A stretch of DNA of 64,000 bases from JAYENK01 sp034722035 (GTDB taxonomy: Bacteria; Patescibacteriota; Patescibacteriia; Patescibacteriales; UBA12075): the NCBI GenBank assembly GCA_034722035.1, contig JAYENK010000036.1, forward strand, positions 5,479 to 69,478, given 5' to 3'. Positions 43,418 to 53,392 of the stretch are shown piece after piece. A program made the position numbers and the translations under genes. The notes under the pieces were generated by a model, which was not told the origin of the DNA, did not search any database, and was given only the letters and a program-made list of their open reading frames with translations. The stretch's first letter is position 1. Every line of letters begins with the position of its first letter.

Positions 43418-44116
43418 TTAAATAATATTATGCTTTTTCTTTACTGTTTCTACCGCTTTATTGTATTTAATAACGCTTAGAGAAAAAGGAAATATTTTAT
43501 AAAAAATCCTGGGCAACCAGGCACTCATAGTACCACCGGTTTGAATTGTAAATAAAAATTCATCAATCCATATCCCTTTATGCCCGCCCTCGACCACTCT
43601 GAGCCAAAAATCCCAATCCTGTAAACGCCGCAAGCTTTCGTCCCAAGCCTCTTTTGGATAAGCCTCGCGTTTCATTAAGGAGGTGGAATGGATGTAGGGA
43701 ATATTTTTTAATTTACCGGCATCAAAGGGCCAAAAACGAAATTTCTTCCAGCCAAAAATATGATTAGAATAAACAAAAGAAGTATCAGTATTTTGCTGTA
43801 AAACAGTATGCATTTTTTCCAACATTATTTTTTTCATAATAATATCAGCATCACAAAAAAGTAAATACTCGCCTTTGGCATAGCGCATACCTTTATTGCG
43901 TGAATAGGGGGCGCCATGATTGCTTTGGTTATTATAAATGCTTAATTTTAAACCAAAACGCTCAATAAAAAGGTTAAGCACCGAACTCAGTTTAGTGGTA
44001 GAGCGATCATTTATCAAAACAATTTCATAATTCCCGTAAGTCTGCGCCTCAATACTGGCCAGGCAAGCCTGTAATTTTTTAGGCTGATTATAAATTGGAA
44101 TTATTATGCTTATCAT
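43418..44116 (-). CDS. Family 2 glycosyltransferase
   Basis: 232 residues. GT-A fold: ISIIIPIYNQPKKLQACLAS (1-21), NYEIVLINDRST, and the metal-binding DAD in EYLLFCDADIIMKK (about 92). Acceptor-side residues RLQDWDFWLRVVEGGHKGIW are typical of GT2 enzymes of capsule and O-chain loci. Adds a sugar to a lipid-linked glycan; sugar unknown. Overlaps the GT4 stop by 4 bp. Confidence 0.92.
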   Translation of the reverse strand: MISIIIPIYNQPKKLQACLASIEAQTYGNYEIVLINDRSTTKLSSVLNLFIERFGLKLSIYNNQSNHGAPYSRNKGMRYAKGEYLLFCDADIIMKKIMLEKMHTVLQQNTDTSFVYSNHIFGWKKFRFWPFDAGKLKNIPYIHSTSLMKREAYPKEAWDESLRRLQDWDFWLRVVEGGHKGIWIDEFLFTIQTGGTMSAWLPRIFYKIFPFSLSVIKYNKAVETVKKKHNII

Positions 44117-45177
44117 AAAAATTTATAAAACTCCTTGGCTTTATCTTGCCAACGGAAACATGACAAGGCTCGCTTCATCCCTTTGTCTCCCACTTCAATT
44201 CTTTGCACAATATCTCTTGCGAATAAGATAACCGCATCCAAAATCTCATCGGCCGATTCACCATCAACCAAAATCCCGGTTTCGTGATCTAAAATCGCAT
44301 CAGCGGTACCACCGCTTTTCCCGCCAATCACTGGTTTTCCGGCCAAATTAGCCTCCAAAAAAACAATACCAAAACCTTCACAATCCCCTGCTATTTCCCT
44401 GTTTGGCATTATAAATATATCACATTTTCGCAAATATTGCCATTTTTCATCTTCACTTACTTCTCCCAAAAAATGTATCTTTTCTTGGATATTTTCCGGT
44501 AATTTTTCTTTTTCTTTTTTTAGATATTCTTCATCAGGGCCGACTCCGGCAATATAATACTCTAAGCGCGGCACTTCTTTCACTATTTCCGGCATCGCTT
44601 TTATCACCATATCAACCCCTTTACGTTTAACCAATCTACCTAAAGTAAGCAAAATTAATTTATTATTATTTATTTTATTCGTCAATTGAAAATCCCCAAT
44701 CGGCAATCGAGGCACTCCTGGATTTAGAGTTTTTATTTTATTTTTATATTTTTCACCCAAAAATTCTTCTGTAATACCAGCGACATAATGACTATTACAA
44801 ATAATAACGCTGGCTTTTTTTAGTATCTTCTTGGCCAAAAAAGCCTTGCACATTCTTTGTTTGGCATATTCGATATCCATACCGTGCAACACAAGCGAAT
44901 ATTTAAAATTATAAAAAAAGCTAAGCAAATAAACCACTGTCCCCAAAGGCAAAATATGCCCAACAACAACATGAGGTTTCTTTTTTTTGATTTCTTTTTT
45001 TAATGCCTTAAACGCCCGTAACCATTTTAACGGTCTAGGTCCGATTAGCTCCTTATCATTGTTGTGCAAAACCGAAACTTCATGCTCCTTAGGCGCATGC
45101 TTGACCAGATTATAATAATAATTGGCGATTCCTCCTTTAAACGGTGGATATTCTAATGTAAAAAATAAAATTTTCAT
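44113..45177 (-). CDS. Family 4 glycosyltransferase
   Basis: 354 residues, GT-B fold. N-terminal YPPFKGGIANYYYNLVKH (10-27, glycine-rich acceptor loop) and C-terminal donor-binding segment ILLTLGRLVKRKGVDMVIKA, then EGFGIVFLEANLAGKPVIGG with the E-x7-E nucleotide-sugar motif. Retaining transferase, donor not predictable. Separated from the flippase by 1 bp and overlapping the GT2 start. Confidence 0.93.
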   Translation of the reverse strand: MKILFFTLEYPPFKGGIANYYYNLVKHAPKEHEVSVLHNNDKELIGPRPLKWLRAFKALKKEIKKKKPHVVVGHILPLGTVVYLLSFFYNFKYSLVLHGMDIEYAKQRMCKAFLAKKILKKASVIICNSHYVAGITEEFLGEKYKNKIKTLNPGVPRLPIGDFQLTNKINNNKLILLTLGRLVKRKGVDMVIKAMPEIVKEVPRLEYYIAGVGPDEEYLKKEKEKLPENIQEKIHFLGEVSEDEKWQYLRKCDIFIMPNREIAGDCEGFGIVFLEANLAGKPVIGGKSGGTADAILDHETGILVDGESADEILDAVILFARDIVQRIEVGDKGMKRALSCFRWQDKAKEFYKFL

Positions 45178-45178
45178 A

Positions 45179-46663
45179 TTAACCGGTAAATGCTTTTTTT
45201 ATAGACATTAAATCTGCAACTCTAAGGCCTCTAAACGCCAATAAGGCGGCAAAATAAACAAGTGCGCCCAAAGGAATTAGAATAAAAATATTTATTACTA
45301 GTTCTAAATACCAAATAAACGCACCCATTATTAACGCGGCAAATAATGCCTTGAAAAACGGTATTAACAATTTCATTGGCCTTAATTTTATAATGTTCGG
45401 CACTTGCAAGAACCCAAAGCCAAACATAGTCGCATTAGCAATAAAAACCGTAAGAGCGGCGCCGGTTGCCTGATACATTGGAATTAAAAAAATATTAAAA
45501 CTGATACTTACTCCAAGTGCTACGGCCATATTTAAAGTATTTATTTTTTGCCGATCACAGGCATTTAAAAGCGCGCCAATAGGAAAATTTATGAATAAAA
45601 GCCAAAGAGAAGCCATAATAATTTGTAATGGCAAAACAGCTGATGCATATTCCGGCTTAAAAACTTTCATTATCTGACCGGCCAAAGTGATAACACCAAC
45701 GCTAATCGGCAGGCTGATAATGGTGAGATAATTTATTGCACGCTCAAAAGTAACAACCATTTGCTTGCTCGTTTCAGCTTTATCTTTTTGTGAAAATTTA
45801 ATTTTTGCCCAGCTCGAGGCAAGCGCCGGATAGAGTGATGCGATAAAAGCCATCGGTAAAAACTGCAAAGCAAAAATTATCTTAAATGCAATTTGATAAA
45901 GCCCAACATCCCAGTCACTGGCCAGCTTGGAAAGTAATACTGTGTCAAGATAAGTAAAAGCTCGCTGCAAAAGAGCAAAAAGCCCAAAAGGAATGGTTAG
46001 AAAAAAATAATTTTTTAATAATTTTGAGCGCCAATTCGGAATTGGAAATATTTTGTAACGCAGAATCAATGAAAAAAGAGCATAAAAAAAATAAAATAAG
46101 CTGGCGATTGCCAAAGCGCTCATGATCCATTCCAAAGAATATCCGCGTTTAAGAAAAGTCAAACCAATAAACATCGCAATTCCCATATACATTACGCTGG
46201 CAATGCTTTCGTATTTAAGGTTATGAAAACCGCGAATTACCGCAAAAAAGCTAGTTGTAAAAGAATCGAACAACATGGGAATTGCCGACAAATACACCAA
46301 ATGACGAATTAAATCCGGATAGTTTAATATATTTACAAAAACATAAATAATGGTAAGTGCCAAAAACGCCAAAGGCAGCTTGATCGCCATCACCGCGGAT
46401 AATTGCTGTTGTGCTCCGCCGTCTACATTTTTAACATTATTAACCTTGGCAACTTCACGCGTGAGCAAATTACTCAAACCAATATCAATTAGCACCGAAA
46501 ACATAGTGGTGATGCTGATAGCCAAATAATATTTACCCAAATAATCCGGATCCAAATTGCGCGCTAGAATTGTAAAATAAAAAAAGGTAATGACTTTTTG
46601 AATAATCAAAGCCAGCGTAAAAAATGAAGTATTTTTTGCGATATTACTGGGCATAAGTATCAA
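45179..46663 (-). CDS. Wzx-type polysaccharide flippase
   Basis: 494 residues with about fourteen transmembrane helices. MOP-exporter family, oligosaccharide flippase branch: ARNLDPDYLGKYYLAISITTMF near the N-terminus and LTREVAKVNN. Moves lipid-linked repeat units outward for the ligase encoded at the end of the same operon. First gene of the operon; the 297-bp gap upstream separates it from the divergent lipoprotein-exporter operon. An earlier ATG three codons upstream (MILMPSN) may or may not be used. Confidence 0.88.
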   Translation of the reverse strand: MILMPSNIAKNTSFFTLALIIQKVITFFYFTILARNLDPDYLGKYYLAISITTMFSVLIDIGLSNLLTREVAKVNNVKNVDGGAQQQLSAVMAIKLPLAFLALTIIYVFVNILNYPDLIRHLVYLSAIPMLFDSFTTSFFAVIRGFHNLKYESIASVMYMGIAMFIGLTFLKRGYSLEWIMSALAIASLFYFFYALFSLILRYKIFPIPNWRSKLLKNYFFLTIPFGLFALLQRAFTYLDTVLLSKLASDWDVGLYQIAFKIIFALQFLPMAFIASLYPALASSWAKIKFSQKDKAETSKQMVVTFERAINYLTIISLPISVGVITLAGQIMKVFKPEYASAVLPLQIIMASLWLLFINFPIGALLNACDRQKINTLNMAVALGVSISFNIFLIPMYQATGAALTVFIANATMFGFGFLQVPNIIKLRPMKLLIPFFKALFAALIMGAFIWYLELVINIFILIPLGALVYFAALLAFRGLRVADLMSIKKAFTG

Positions 46664-46803
46664 TTATTTTTCCTTTATCTTTTGTCTCATTTTTCAAAAC
46701 TATAAATTTTATCCGCATTTAACATATGATTTTATTATAATTAATACTTAAATAATAGCATTTTTTACTTTTTTAGGCTATTTTTCTTTTTTATCAAAAA
46801 AAT

Positions 46804-46835
46804 TTGACATATCTTGTTACAATTGTAACAATTAG
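46804..46835 (+). promoter_or_regulatory. Promoter with an 18-bp palindromic operator, upstream of the lipoprotein-MacAB operon
   Basis: TTGACA (46804-46809), 17-bp spacer, AACAAT. The spacer and -10 are occupied by TTGTTACAATTGTAACAA (46814-46831), a perfect palindrome. A dimeric repressor bound there would block RNA polymerase. The rest of the 297-bp gap (46664-46960) shows no gene. Confidence 0.65.
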
Positions 46836-46960
46836 AGTTATATTTCGATTTTTTGTTCACGTGTAGTGGTAAATTAAAATATAATTAGCAAAATAAAATT
46901 AGTAGTATTTGCGTATTATTAAATAGGGGGTAATAAATTTATTAAAATAGAGTAAAAAAT

Positions 46961-47536
46961 ATGAAAAAAATAGTTTTTTTGACTTTAATTATTGGTGTTT
47001 TACTTATTTCCGGGTGTACTCAAACACAAACCCAAGAACAGGATAACACTGTTAATAAGGACGATTTTGCGATGCGACGACCGGATTTTGGTCAACCAAA
47101 GCGAGAACTTGATATTCGTGGTCTGGTTAAATCCATTATTGGTAATGAAATTACTGTATTGAAAATCGAGCGCTTACAGTCTAATCAGAAGGCTGATAGT
47201 GAAAATATAAATAATGATGAAGAGAAAAAGACTCCTACTGGAACCACCGGAATTCGTATTCCCGGAATGGGCAGAGGACTGAAGTCAGGCGGAATTACTC
47301 CAGACGCAGATGTGCGCGCTGCAATGCTTGAGCGAATGAAAGAAATGAGTACTGGTGAGGAAACAATCTTGATTCCAATCGGTATTCAGATGCTTAAGCC
47401 GGGGGACAACGCAGAAAAAATGGAAATGGTTGAAGCTACATTTGAAGATATTAATGAAAATAAAATGATTCAGGTTTGGTTGAATCAAAATATTAGCGAC
47501 CGAAAGATTGCTGAGTTTGTATTAATAACAAGATAA
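46961..47536 (+). CDS. Lipoprotein of unknown function in an exporter operon
   Basis: 191 residues. Signal peptide with lipobox ISGC: lipid-anchored C19 after a hydrophobic stretch. The mature part is small and mixed alpha/beta: DIRGLVKSIIGNEITVLKIE early on, a disordered linker with KKTPTGTTGIRIPGMGRGLK, and VQVWLNQN-like ending. Sits 4 bp ahead of the MacA-like gene, so it belongs to that exporter. Similar 'small lipoprotein plus MacAB' sets occur in Firmicutes and Patescibacteria; role unknown. Confidence 0.75.
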   Translation: MKKIVFLTLIIGVLLISGCTQTQTQEQDNTVNKDDFAMRRPDFGQPKRELDIRGLVKSIIGNEITVLKIERLQSNQKADSENINNDEEKKTPTGTTGIRIPGMGRGLKSGGITPDADVRAAMLERMKEMSTGEETILIPIGIQMLKPGDNAEKMEMVEATFEDINENKMIQVWLNQNISDRKIAEFVLITR

Positions 47537-47540
47537 AAGT

Positions 47541-49406
47541 ATGGCATCTATATTAGAAGAAAGTAAAAAGGCTAAGGGAAATGGGATTTTTAATTTTTGG
47601 AAAAATAAAAAAATAATGATTCCTTTAGTTGCGGTAGCTGTAATTGCTTTGCCTCTTTATTATTTTTTAAACAAAGAAGAGGAGCAAAAGCAAACAAGCG
47701 CGCCTAAAGAATGGACAATAAAGAAGGCAAACATAATTATTTCAACTGAGTCTGATGGAAAAGTAATGGCCGAGGATGGTGTTGAGCTTAGTTTTAATGT
47801 TAGTGATGATAATCTGGCAGTAAAAGAAGTTTATGTTAAGGAAGGAGCAGACGTTAAAAAAGGGGACAAAATTGCTTTGGCTGAAACTAAATCTTTGGAG
47901 CTTAGCCTGAGCAGTGTTTGGAGCGCCTATCAATCAGCTTTGGCCGATTATAATGAAACCATGGATGGCTCGACTGATAAAGAAGTGGCTGATGCTAACG
48001 ACAGAATAAGCTCAGCGGAAATATCTTTAGAGCAATCTCACATTAGTCTGGCCAATATTGAGCAGTCAGCTGCCAATAGTATTTATGACGCAGAACAAGA
48101 TTTAAAAGACGCCAAAGATGAGCTGGATGACAACAAAGACGAACTTAGCAGTGAAGATGTGAGCGACGCCTATGAGGCTTTAGTCGATAATATTAAGGCT
48201 ACTAATATTGCGCTTGGAACAAATTTGGTTGACTCTGATGAAATAATAGGGGTTGATAAGGAATATCTGAATGATGATTTTGAAAAAAGTTTGGGCGCCA
48301 AAGATTTAAACTCAATTACATCTGCAAAAAGATCTTATGCAAGTGCTCGGGATGAATTGGAAAGTTTAAATAGCCTTGCTTTGGCACTTAGCATAAAAAG
48401 TGTTTATAGCGAAATCGATATCGCTGCTGTACAAGCGGAAATTGCTCTGAATGCATTTGAAGAACATTTTTATGACATGAAGGTATTGCTGGATAACACT
48501 GGGGCTAGCTCTAACTTAACTCAAGCTGAGCTAGATGCATTTATAGCAACAATTGCTTCTGCCCGCTCTAGCATTAACACAAAAATAACTTTATTAAATA
48601 CTAAGCTTGGAGCAGTCGAAAATGCTAAAGATGGTTTGGAAGACTATATTGATGACTATGATGAGGCTGTGCGTGATTTGGCCAACGCCAAGGCGGACGC
48701 GCTTCGTGATATTAAAAATGCTGAAGCTAGTCTTAGTTCGAAAGAGCTTTCATTGGAGCAGGCTAAGCGCGATTATAATGATTTAATTGCGCCACTCACT
48801 GACGCGGAAATTGCTTTGGCTCGGTCCAGATTAACATCTGCTTCAGTCACGCTCACAGAAGCACAAAATGATTTGGATGAGGCTACTATTATTTCTCCGA
48901 TTGACGGGCAAGTTGTGGAGTTGAATTATAAGGTAGGGGATATTATAGTGGATAATGATGATCCGGTGGCAGTGATTTTGAATAGTGAGACTCTTTTTAT
49001 AGAAGTAAACATCGAAGAAGCTGATGTTTCCGATCTTAAGCTTGGACAAAAAGCGACTGCTACTTTCGATGCGCTTGATGAATTAAAACTGAGTGGAGAA
49101 GTTAGTTTTATTTCTTTAACTTCCGAAACAAATAATAACGGGATTGTCACTTACAAGGTTCGAGTAGCGATAGAAAATCCAGACGAACAACAAATCCGTG
49201 AAGGCATGACCACTTATATTGATTTTATTAGTGGCGGCGTGGAAAATGTTTTGGTCGCACCAGTATCCGCTGTTCGTAATGTTGATGGCAAACCATCAGC
49301 TCAGCTCGTCACAGGTGAATGGGTTCCGGTTGTAACCGGATTCACTGATGGGAAGAATGTTGAGATTATTAGTGGGGTTGGGGTGGGAGATAAAATACTA
49401 TATTAG
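47541..49406 (+). CDS. MacA-like membrane fusion protein with a long coiled coil
   Basis: 621 residues. One N-terminal transmembrane helix (about 26-43), a barrel-sandwich strand (STESDGKVMAEDGVELSFNV, EVYVKEGADVKKGDKIALAE), a very long helical hairpin (about 115-430) and the returning half TIISPIDGQVVELNYKVGDI, then beta-barrel and membrane-proximal domains. MacA proteins are about 370 residues; the extra 250 lie in the hairpin. No outer membrane is expected in this phylum, so the long hairpin must have another role, such as reaching through the cell wall. Next gene is the ABC ATPase. Confidence 0.88.
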   Translation: MASILEESKKAKGNGIFNFWKNKKIMIPLVAVAVIALPLYYFLNKEEEQKQTSAPKEWTIKKANIIISTESDGKVMAEDGVELSFNVSDDNLAVKEVYVKEGADVKKGDKIALAETKSLELSLSSVWSAYQSALADYNETMDGSTDKEVADANDRISSAEISLEQSHISLANIEQSAANSIYDAEQDLKDAKDELDDNKDELSSEDVSDAYEALVDNIKATNIALGTNLVDSDEIIGVDKEYLNDDFEKSLGAKDLNSITSAKRSYASARDELESLNSLALALSIKSVYSEIDIAAVQAEIALNAFEEHFYDMKVLLDNTGASSNLTQAELDAFIATIASARSSINTKITLLNTKLGAVENAKDGLEDYIDDYDEAVRDLANAKADALRDIKNAEASLSSKELSLEQAKRDYNDLIAPLTDAEIALARSRLTSASVTLTEAQNDLDEATIISPIDGQVVELNYKVGDIIVDNDDPVAVILNSETLFIEVNIEEADVSDLKLGQKATATFDALDELKLSGEVSFISLTSETNNNGIVTYKVRVAIENPDEQQIREGMTTYIDFISGGVENVLVAPVSAVRNVDGKPSAQLVTGEWVPVVTGFTDGKNVEIISGVGVGDKILY

Positions 49407-49447
49407 AAAGATACAAAAAACAAGATACAAACAAATTAAAAATTAAA

Positions 49448-50158
49448 ATGATAAATAACTACGAAATACAACTTAAGAGCGTCCATAAATCCTATTTTTT
49501 ATCTAATGGTGAGGAAATTCCGGTGCTTCGAGGGATTGATTTGGCTATAAAAAAAGGCGAATTTGTTGCGCTTATGGGAGAATCCGGTGGGGGCAAAACT
49601 ACACTTTTGAATATTATTGGCTGTTTGCATCCTTTAAACAAGGGCGAATATTATTTGGATAATGAAAACATCGGTGTGGTCCGTGATGACTTTACTTTGG
49701 CCTATATTCGCAACAAAAAAATGGGTTTTATTTTTCAGCAGTTTAATCTTTTTACGCGTTTAAGTGCTTTAAAAAATGTTGCCCTGCCCTCACTCTATGC
49801 CGGCACCGAGCGAGCCAAGCGAGAAGCACACGCTAAAAAATTGTTAGAAAGCGTTGGTCTATCTGATCGTATCGGGCATAAACCGACTGAGCTTTCCGGT
49901 GGACAACAACAGCGCGTGGCGATTGCGCGTTCTCTAATTAATGATCCGGAAATTATTTTGGCAGACGAACCAACCGGCGCGCTTGACTCTAAATCCGGAG
50001 TCGAAGTAATGGAAATTTTTAAAAATTTTAAAAAACGCGGTAAAACCGTAGTAATGGTTACACATACGGCTGAAGTGGCCAAATACGCTGACAGAATTAT
50101 ATATTTGCGCGACGGGAAAGTGGTTGATAATGATTATAAATTAAAATCAAACTATTAA
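49448..50158 (+). CDS. MacB-type ABC transporter ATPase
   Basis: 236 residues. Walker [12 protein letters not shown] (about 39), Q-loop FIFQQFNLF, signature [15 protein letters not shown] (about 145), Walker [17 protein letters not shown] and switch H in [14 protein letters not shown]. It belongs to the LolD/MacB branch, which drives a FtsX-like permease in mechanotransmission rather than direct transport. Permease follows after 2 bp. Confidence 0.95.
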   Translation: MINNYEIQLKSVHKSYFLSNGEEIPVLRGIDLAIKKGEFVALMGESGGGKTTLLNIIGCLHPLNKGEYYLDNENIGVVRDDFTLAYIRNKKMGFIFQQFNLFTRLSALKNVALPSLYAGTERAKREAHAKKLLESVGLSDRIGHKPTELSGGQQQRVAIARSLINDPEIILADEPTGALDSKSGVEVMEIFKNFKKRGKTVVMVTHTAEVAKYADRIIYLRDGKVVDNDYKLKSNY

Positions 50159-50160
50159 TT

Positions 50161-51360
50161 ATGTTTATCGAAATATTATTAATGGCTTTTGAGTCATTAA
50201 AGCAAAACAAAACCCGGACGCTTTTGTCCATGCTTGGTGTAATTATTGGTGTTTCTACTGTGATTGCTGTTTTTGCAATTGGTCAAGGGGCGCAATCAGC
50301 CGTGGATGAACAATTTGCCGGCTTGTCTGCCAAGTCTATTCTTGTGATGGGCACTTTTAGTCGTGGTGCTACTGCTAGTTCAAAATTAGAAATAAAAGAT
50401 GTGAAATTAATTCGTGAACAGGCTAAAAATATTGGACGGGCAACTGGTATTACTCAAGGTTCTGTGACTGTGTCTTATAATTCACTGGATAGTTCTTTTA
50501 CAGTCATTGGTACGGATATAGAATATTTTGCAATATCAAACCTGGAATTAAATACTGGTCGTTTATTTACGGAAGAAGAGATGAATGACAAAGCTAAAGT
50601 TGTGTTGCTTGGTTCTGGTGTTGTAGAAACTTTATTTGAAGACGGAGTTGAGCCGATTGGAGCGATAATTAACGCTGGTGGCAAGAAGTTTGAAGTGATT
50701 GGCATTTTTGAAGAAACCGGTAGTAGTTTGGGGAAAATAAACAAAGATGAATCAATTTATATCCCTTATCAAACCGCTCAGTCTAGTATCCTGGGATCAG
50801 GTGGTCGGATAATGCTAACCTTGGAAGCGACTACAGTTGACACGGTTGTAACGGCTACTGAAGAAATTACCGCAATTTTACGCAAAGAGCACGGTCTTAA
50901 AAGTAGCCAAGCGGATGATTTTAAAATTATGGATGCCGGTTCTATGGTTGGGGCCGCCCAAGAGTCAGCCACACTTATGACTACGGTTTTGACCTTAGTC
51001 GCAGCAATTGTTTTAATTGTATCCGGTATTGGTATTATGAATGTTATGTTTGTAACAGTGGCGGAACGAACCAAAGAAATTGGTATTGCCAAAGCAATCG
51101 GTGCTAAGCAAGGTGATATTCTTTTTCAATTTTTATACGAATCGATTATACTCTCCGCAATCGGCGGTCTTGTCGGCGTTGGCCTCGGCCAAGGAGCTAT
51201 TCCTTTAATTAGCAAATACGGCGGTATGCTTATCACCAATACTGTAACTGGCCCCCTTCTCGGCTTTGGTTTTTCCGCTTTAGTCGGCATCACTTTTGGT
51301 TTTTATCCTGCACTCAAAGCAAGTCGACTAGATCCGGTTGACGCGCTTCGGAGTGAATAG
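50161..51360 (+). CDS. MacB/FtsX-type ABC permease
   Basis: 399 residues. N-terminal helix (about 20-42, following NKTRTLLSMLGVIIGVSTVI), a large extracytoplasmic MacB_PCD domain (about 45-275), and three C-terminal helices with ERTKEIGIAKAIGAKQGDIL between the first two and GFYPALKASRLDPVDALR at the end. With the ATPase and fusion protein it makes a tripartite-like exporter. Substrate unknown; antimicrobial peptides, lipoproteins or macrolides are the usual ones for the family. Confidence 0.93.
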   Translation: MFIEILLMAFESLKQNKTRTLLSMLGVIIGVSTVIAVFAIGQGAQSAVDEQFAGLSAKSILVMGTFSRGATASSKLEIKDVKLIREQAKNIGRATGITQGSVTVSYNSLDSSFTVIGTDIEYFAISNLELNTGRLFTEEEMNDKAKVVLLGSGVVETLFEDGVEPIGAIINAGGKKFEVIGIFEETGSSLGKINKDESIYIPYQTAQSSILGSGGRIMLTLEATTVDTVVTATEEITAILRKEHGLKSSQADDFKIMDAGSMVGAAQESATLMTTVLTLVAAIVLIVSGIGIMNVMFVTVAERTKEIGIAKAIGAKQGDILFQFLYESIILSAIGGLVGVGLGQGAIPLISKYGGMLITNTVTGPLLGFGFSALVGITFGFYPALKASRLDPVDALRSE

Positions 51361-51486
51361 CATAAAATAGCCAAAATAATTATTTACTGAGATATAAAAT
51401 TAGAATATTAAATTATTTTTTTAACAGCTACATAATTTGACATATCTTAATGGTAAGGTAGGGACCATAAATCAAGAAATCAGGAT

Positions 51487-51515
51487 TTGACAAATCAAGA
51501 AAAAACCATTATTGT
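51487..51515 (+). promoter_or_regulatory. Probable typA promoter
   Basis: TTGACA (51487-51492), 17-bp spacer, TATTGT (51510-51515). A second TTGACA with the flank AATTTGACATATCTT, also seen upstream of the lipoprotein operon, lies at 51433-51438. The leader holds a small hairpin CGGCGAAGCCG at about 51573. Confidence 0.5.
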
Positions 51516-51589
51516 TAGTATGATAAATTACTAAATTTAAGCATTCGCATGTGCCCCATTTATAGTGGAGCTCGGCGAAGCCGATAACA

Positions 51590-53386
51590 ATGGAAATAAG
51601 AAATATTGCGATTATTGCTCATGTTGATCATGGTAAGACAACCCTGACTGACGCTTTGATGCAACAAACCGGTATGGCTGAGGATGGTGTGAGTATGGAT
51701 TCGGACTCATTGGAAAAAGAACGTGGCATTACTATTTACTCAAAAAACACTTCTGTAATTTACAATGACACCAAAATAAACATCGTAGACACTCCCGGTC
51801 ATGCTGATTTTGGCTCCGAAGTTGAACGAGTACTCCGCTCGATCGATTCTGTTTTGCTCGTGGTTGACGCGCAAGAAGGACCAATGCCACAAACAAAATT
51901 TGTTTTGAAAAAATCATTAGATCTGGGTCTAAAACCAATTGTCGTAATCAATAAAATCGATAAGCCGGCTGCGCAAGTAGAAGAAGTAGAGGAAATGGTG
52001 TATGAACTTTTTCTCGATCTTGGAGCAAACGATGAACAACTTGATTTTAGCATGGTTTACTCGATTGCGCGTGAAGGCATTGCCAAATTAAAAATGGACG
52101 ATGATTCAAAAAATCTCAACCCTTTACTTGATACGATTATCAAAGAGGTGCCGGTAGCTTCGGACGATAAACTGAATAAAAAACCTTTTCGGGTTCAGCC
52201 ATTTAATCTGGCTTATGATAACTTCCTGGGGCGTTTAGCTATTAGCCGTATTTACGCCGGAACAATCAACGCAAGCGACAAAGTCATTATCAAAGACAAT
52301 AACAAAGAAATCAGGACCGGAAAAATTAATAAATTATTCACCTTTGAAGGATTAAAACGCAAAGAAGTTCAAACCGCTTATGCGGGAGATATCATCATGA
52401 CAGCGGGGTTGCCTAATATATACATTGGCGAAACAATTTGTCAGAATGAAAACGAAGAACCACTGCCCACCATCAGTATTGACAAACCGACTATTTCGCT
52501 TAATTTTTTAGTGAACAACTCCCCTTTTGCCGGCCGTGAGGGCAAATATGTTACCAGTCGGCAGATTAAAGAACGTTTGGAAAAAGAGCTTGAAGTTAAT
52601 ATTGGTTTAAAAATTGATTTTGGCTCGACTGATTATTATAAAGTTTATGGCCGGGGTGAAATGCATATTGCAATTTTACTAGAAAACATGCGCCGCGAAG
52701 GCTATGAATTACAAATTTCTCAACCCAAAGTTATTATCAAAGAAATTGACGGCGTAAAGAGCGAACCTTTTGAAGAAGTAATAATTCTGGTGCCGGATGG
52801 CATGACAGGAACGGTAATTGAAAAAATGTCAAAACGAAAAGGTAATATGATTGAAATGAAGCCGGAACATGGTTCTACAAAAATTATTTTTGAAATATCA
52901 ACCCGCGGCCTCTTGGGTTATCGCAATGAATTTGTCGTTGATACTCGGGGCGAGGGTATTATTTATACTCGCGTTATCGGCTTCCGTCCTTATGTCGGCG
53001 AAATCAAAAAACACGAACTTGGCTCGATGGTGTCAATGGCTAGCGGAAAAGTGCTAGGTTTTTCTTTGTTTAATCTACAAGATAGGGGCACGCTCTACAT
53101 TCAAGCAACAACCGAAGTTTATGAAGGAATGGTAATTGGTAACGTGTCCAAAGGCAACGATATGGCTGTCAATCCAACTCATGGCAAAAAACTAAGCAAT
53201 GTCCGTGCCTCCGGCACGGATGAAGCCATCCGCCTAACCCCGCCAACGGAACTTTCCCTGGAGAAAGGAATGAGTATTATGACCGATGACGAATATTTGG
53301 AAGTAACACCAAAAAACATTCGCCTTAGAAAACAGATATTAACCGAAACCAGTCGAATTCAACAAACGCGAAAACAAAAAAAATAA
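51590..53386 (+). CDS. typA: Ribosome-associated GTPase TypA/BipA
   Basis: 598 residues, full length. G1 AHVDHGKTTL (about 10), ERGITI, G3 DTPGHADF and G4 NKID. Domains II and III follow, then the BipA-specific C-terminal domain with GTVIEKMSKRKGNMIEMKPE and STRGLLGYRNEFVVDTRGEG. Works on 50S assembly and stress response. No SD. Convergent with the helicase gene, 6 bp between stops. Confidence 0.96.
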   Translation: MEIRNIAIIAHVDHGKTTLTDALMQQTGMAEDGVSMDSDSLEKERGITIYSKNTSVIYNDTKINIVDTPGHADFGSEVERVLRSIDSVLLVVDAQEGPMPQTKFVLKKSLDLGLKPIVVINKIDKPAAQVEEVEEMVYELFLDLGANDEQLDFSMVYSIAREGIAKLKMDDDSKNLNPLLDTIIKEVPVASDDKLNKKPFRVQPFNLAYDNFLGRLAISRIYAGTINASDKVIIKDNNKEIRTGKINKLFTFEGLKRKEVQTAYAGDIIMTAGLPNIYIGETICQNENEEPLPTISIDKPTISLNFLVNNSPFAGREGKYVTSRQIKERLEKELEVNIGLKIDFGSTDYYKVYGRGEMHIAILLENMRREGYELQISQPKVIIKEIDGVKSEPFEEVIILVPDGMTGTVIEKMSKRKGNMIEMKPEHGSTKIIFEISTRGLLGYRNEFVVDTRGEGIIYTRVIGFRPYVGEIKKHELGSMVSMASGKVLGFSLFNLQDRGTLYIQATTEVYEGMVIGNVSKGNDMAVNPTHGKKLSNVRASGTDEAIRLTPPTELSLEKGMSIMTDDEYLEVTPKNIRLRKQILTETSRIQQTRKQKK

Positions 53387-53392
53387 AAAATC

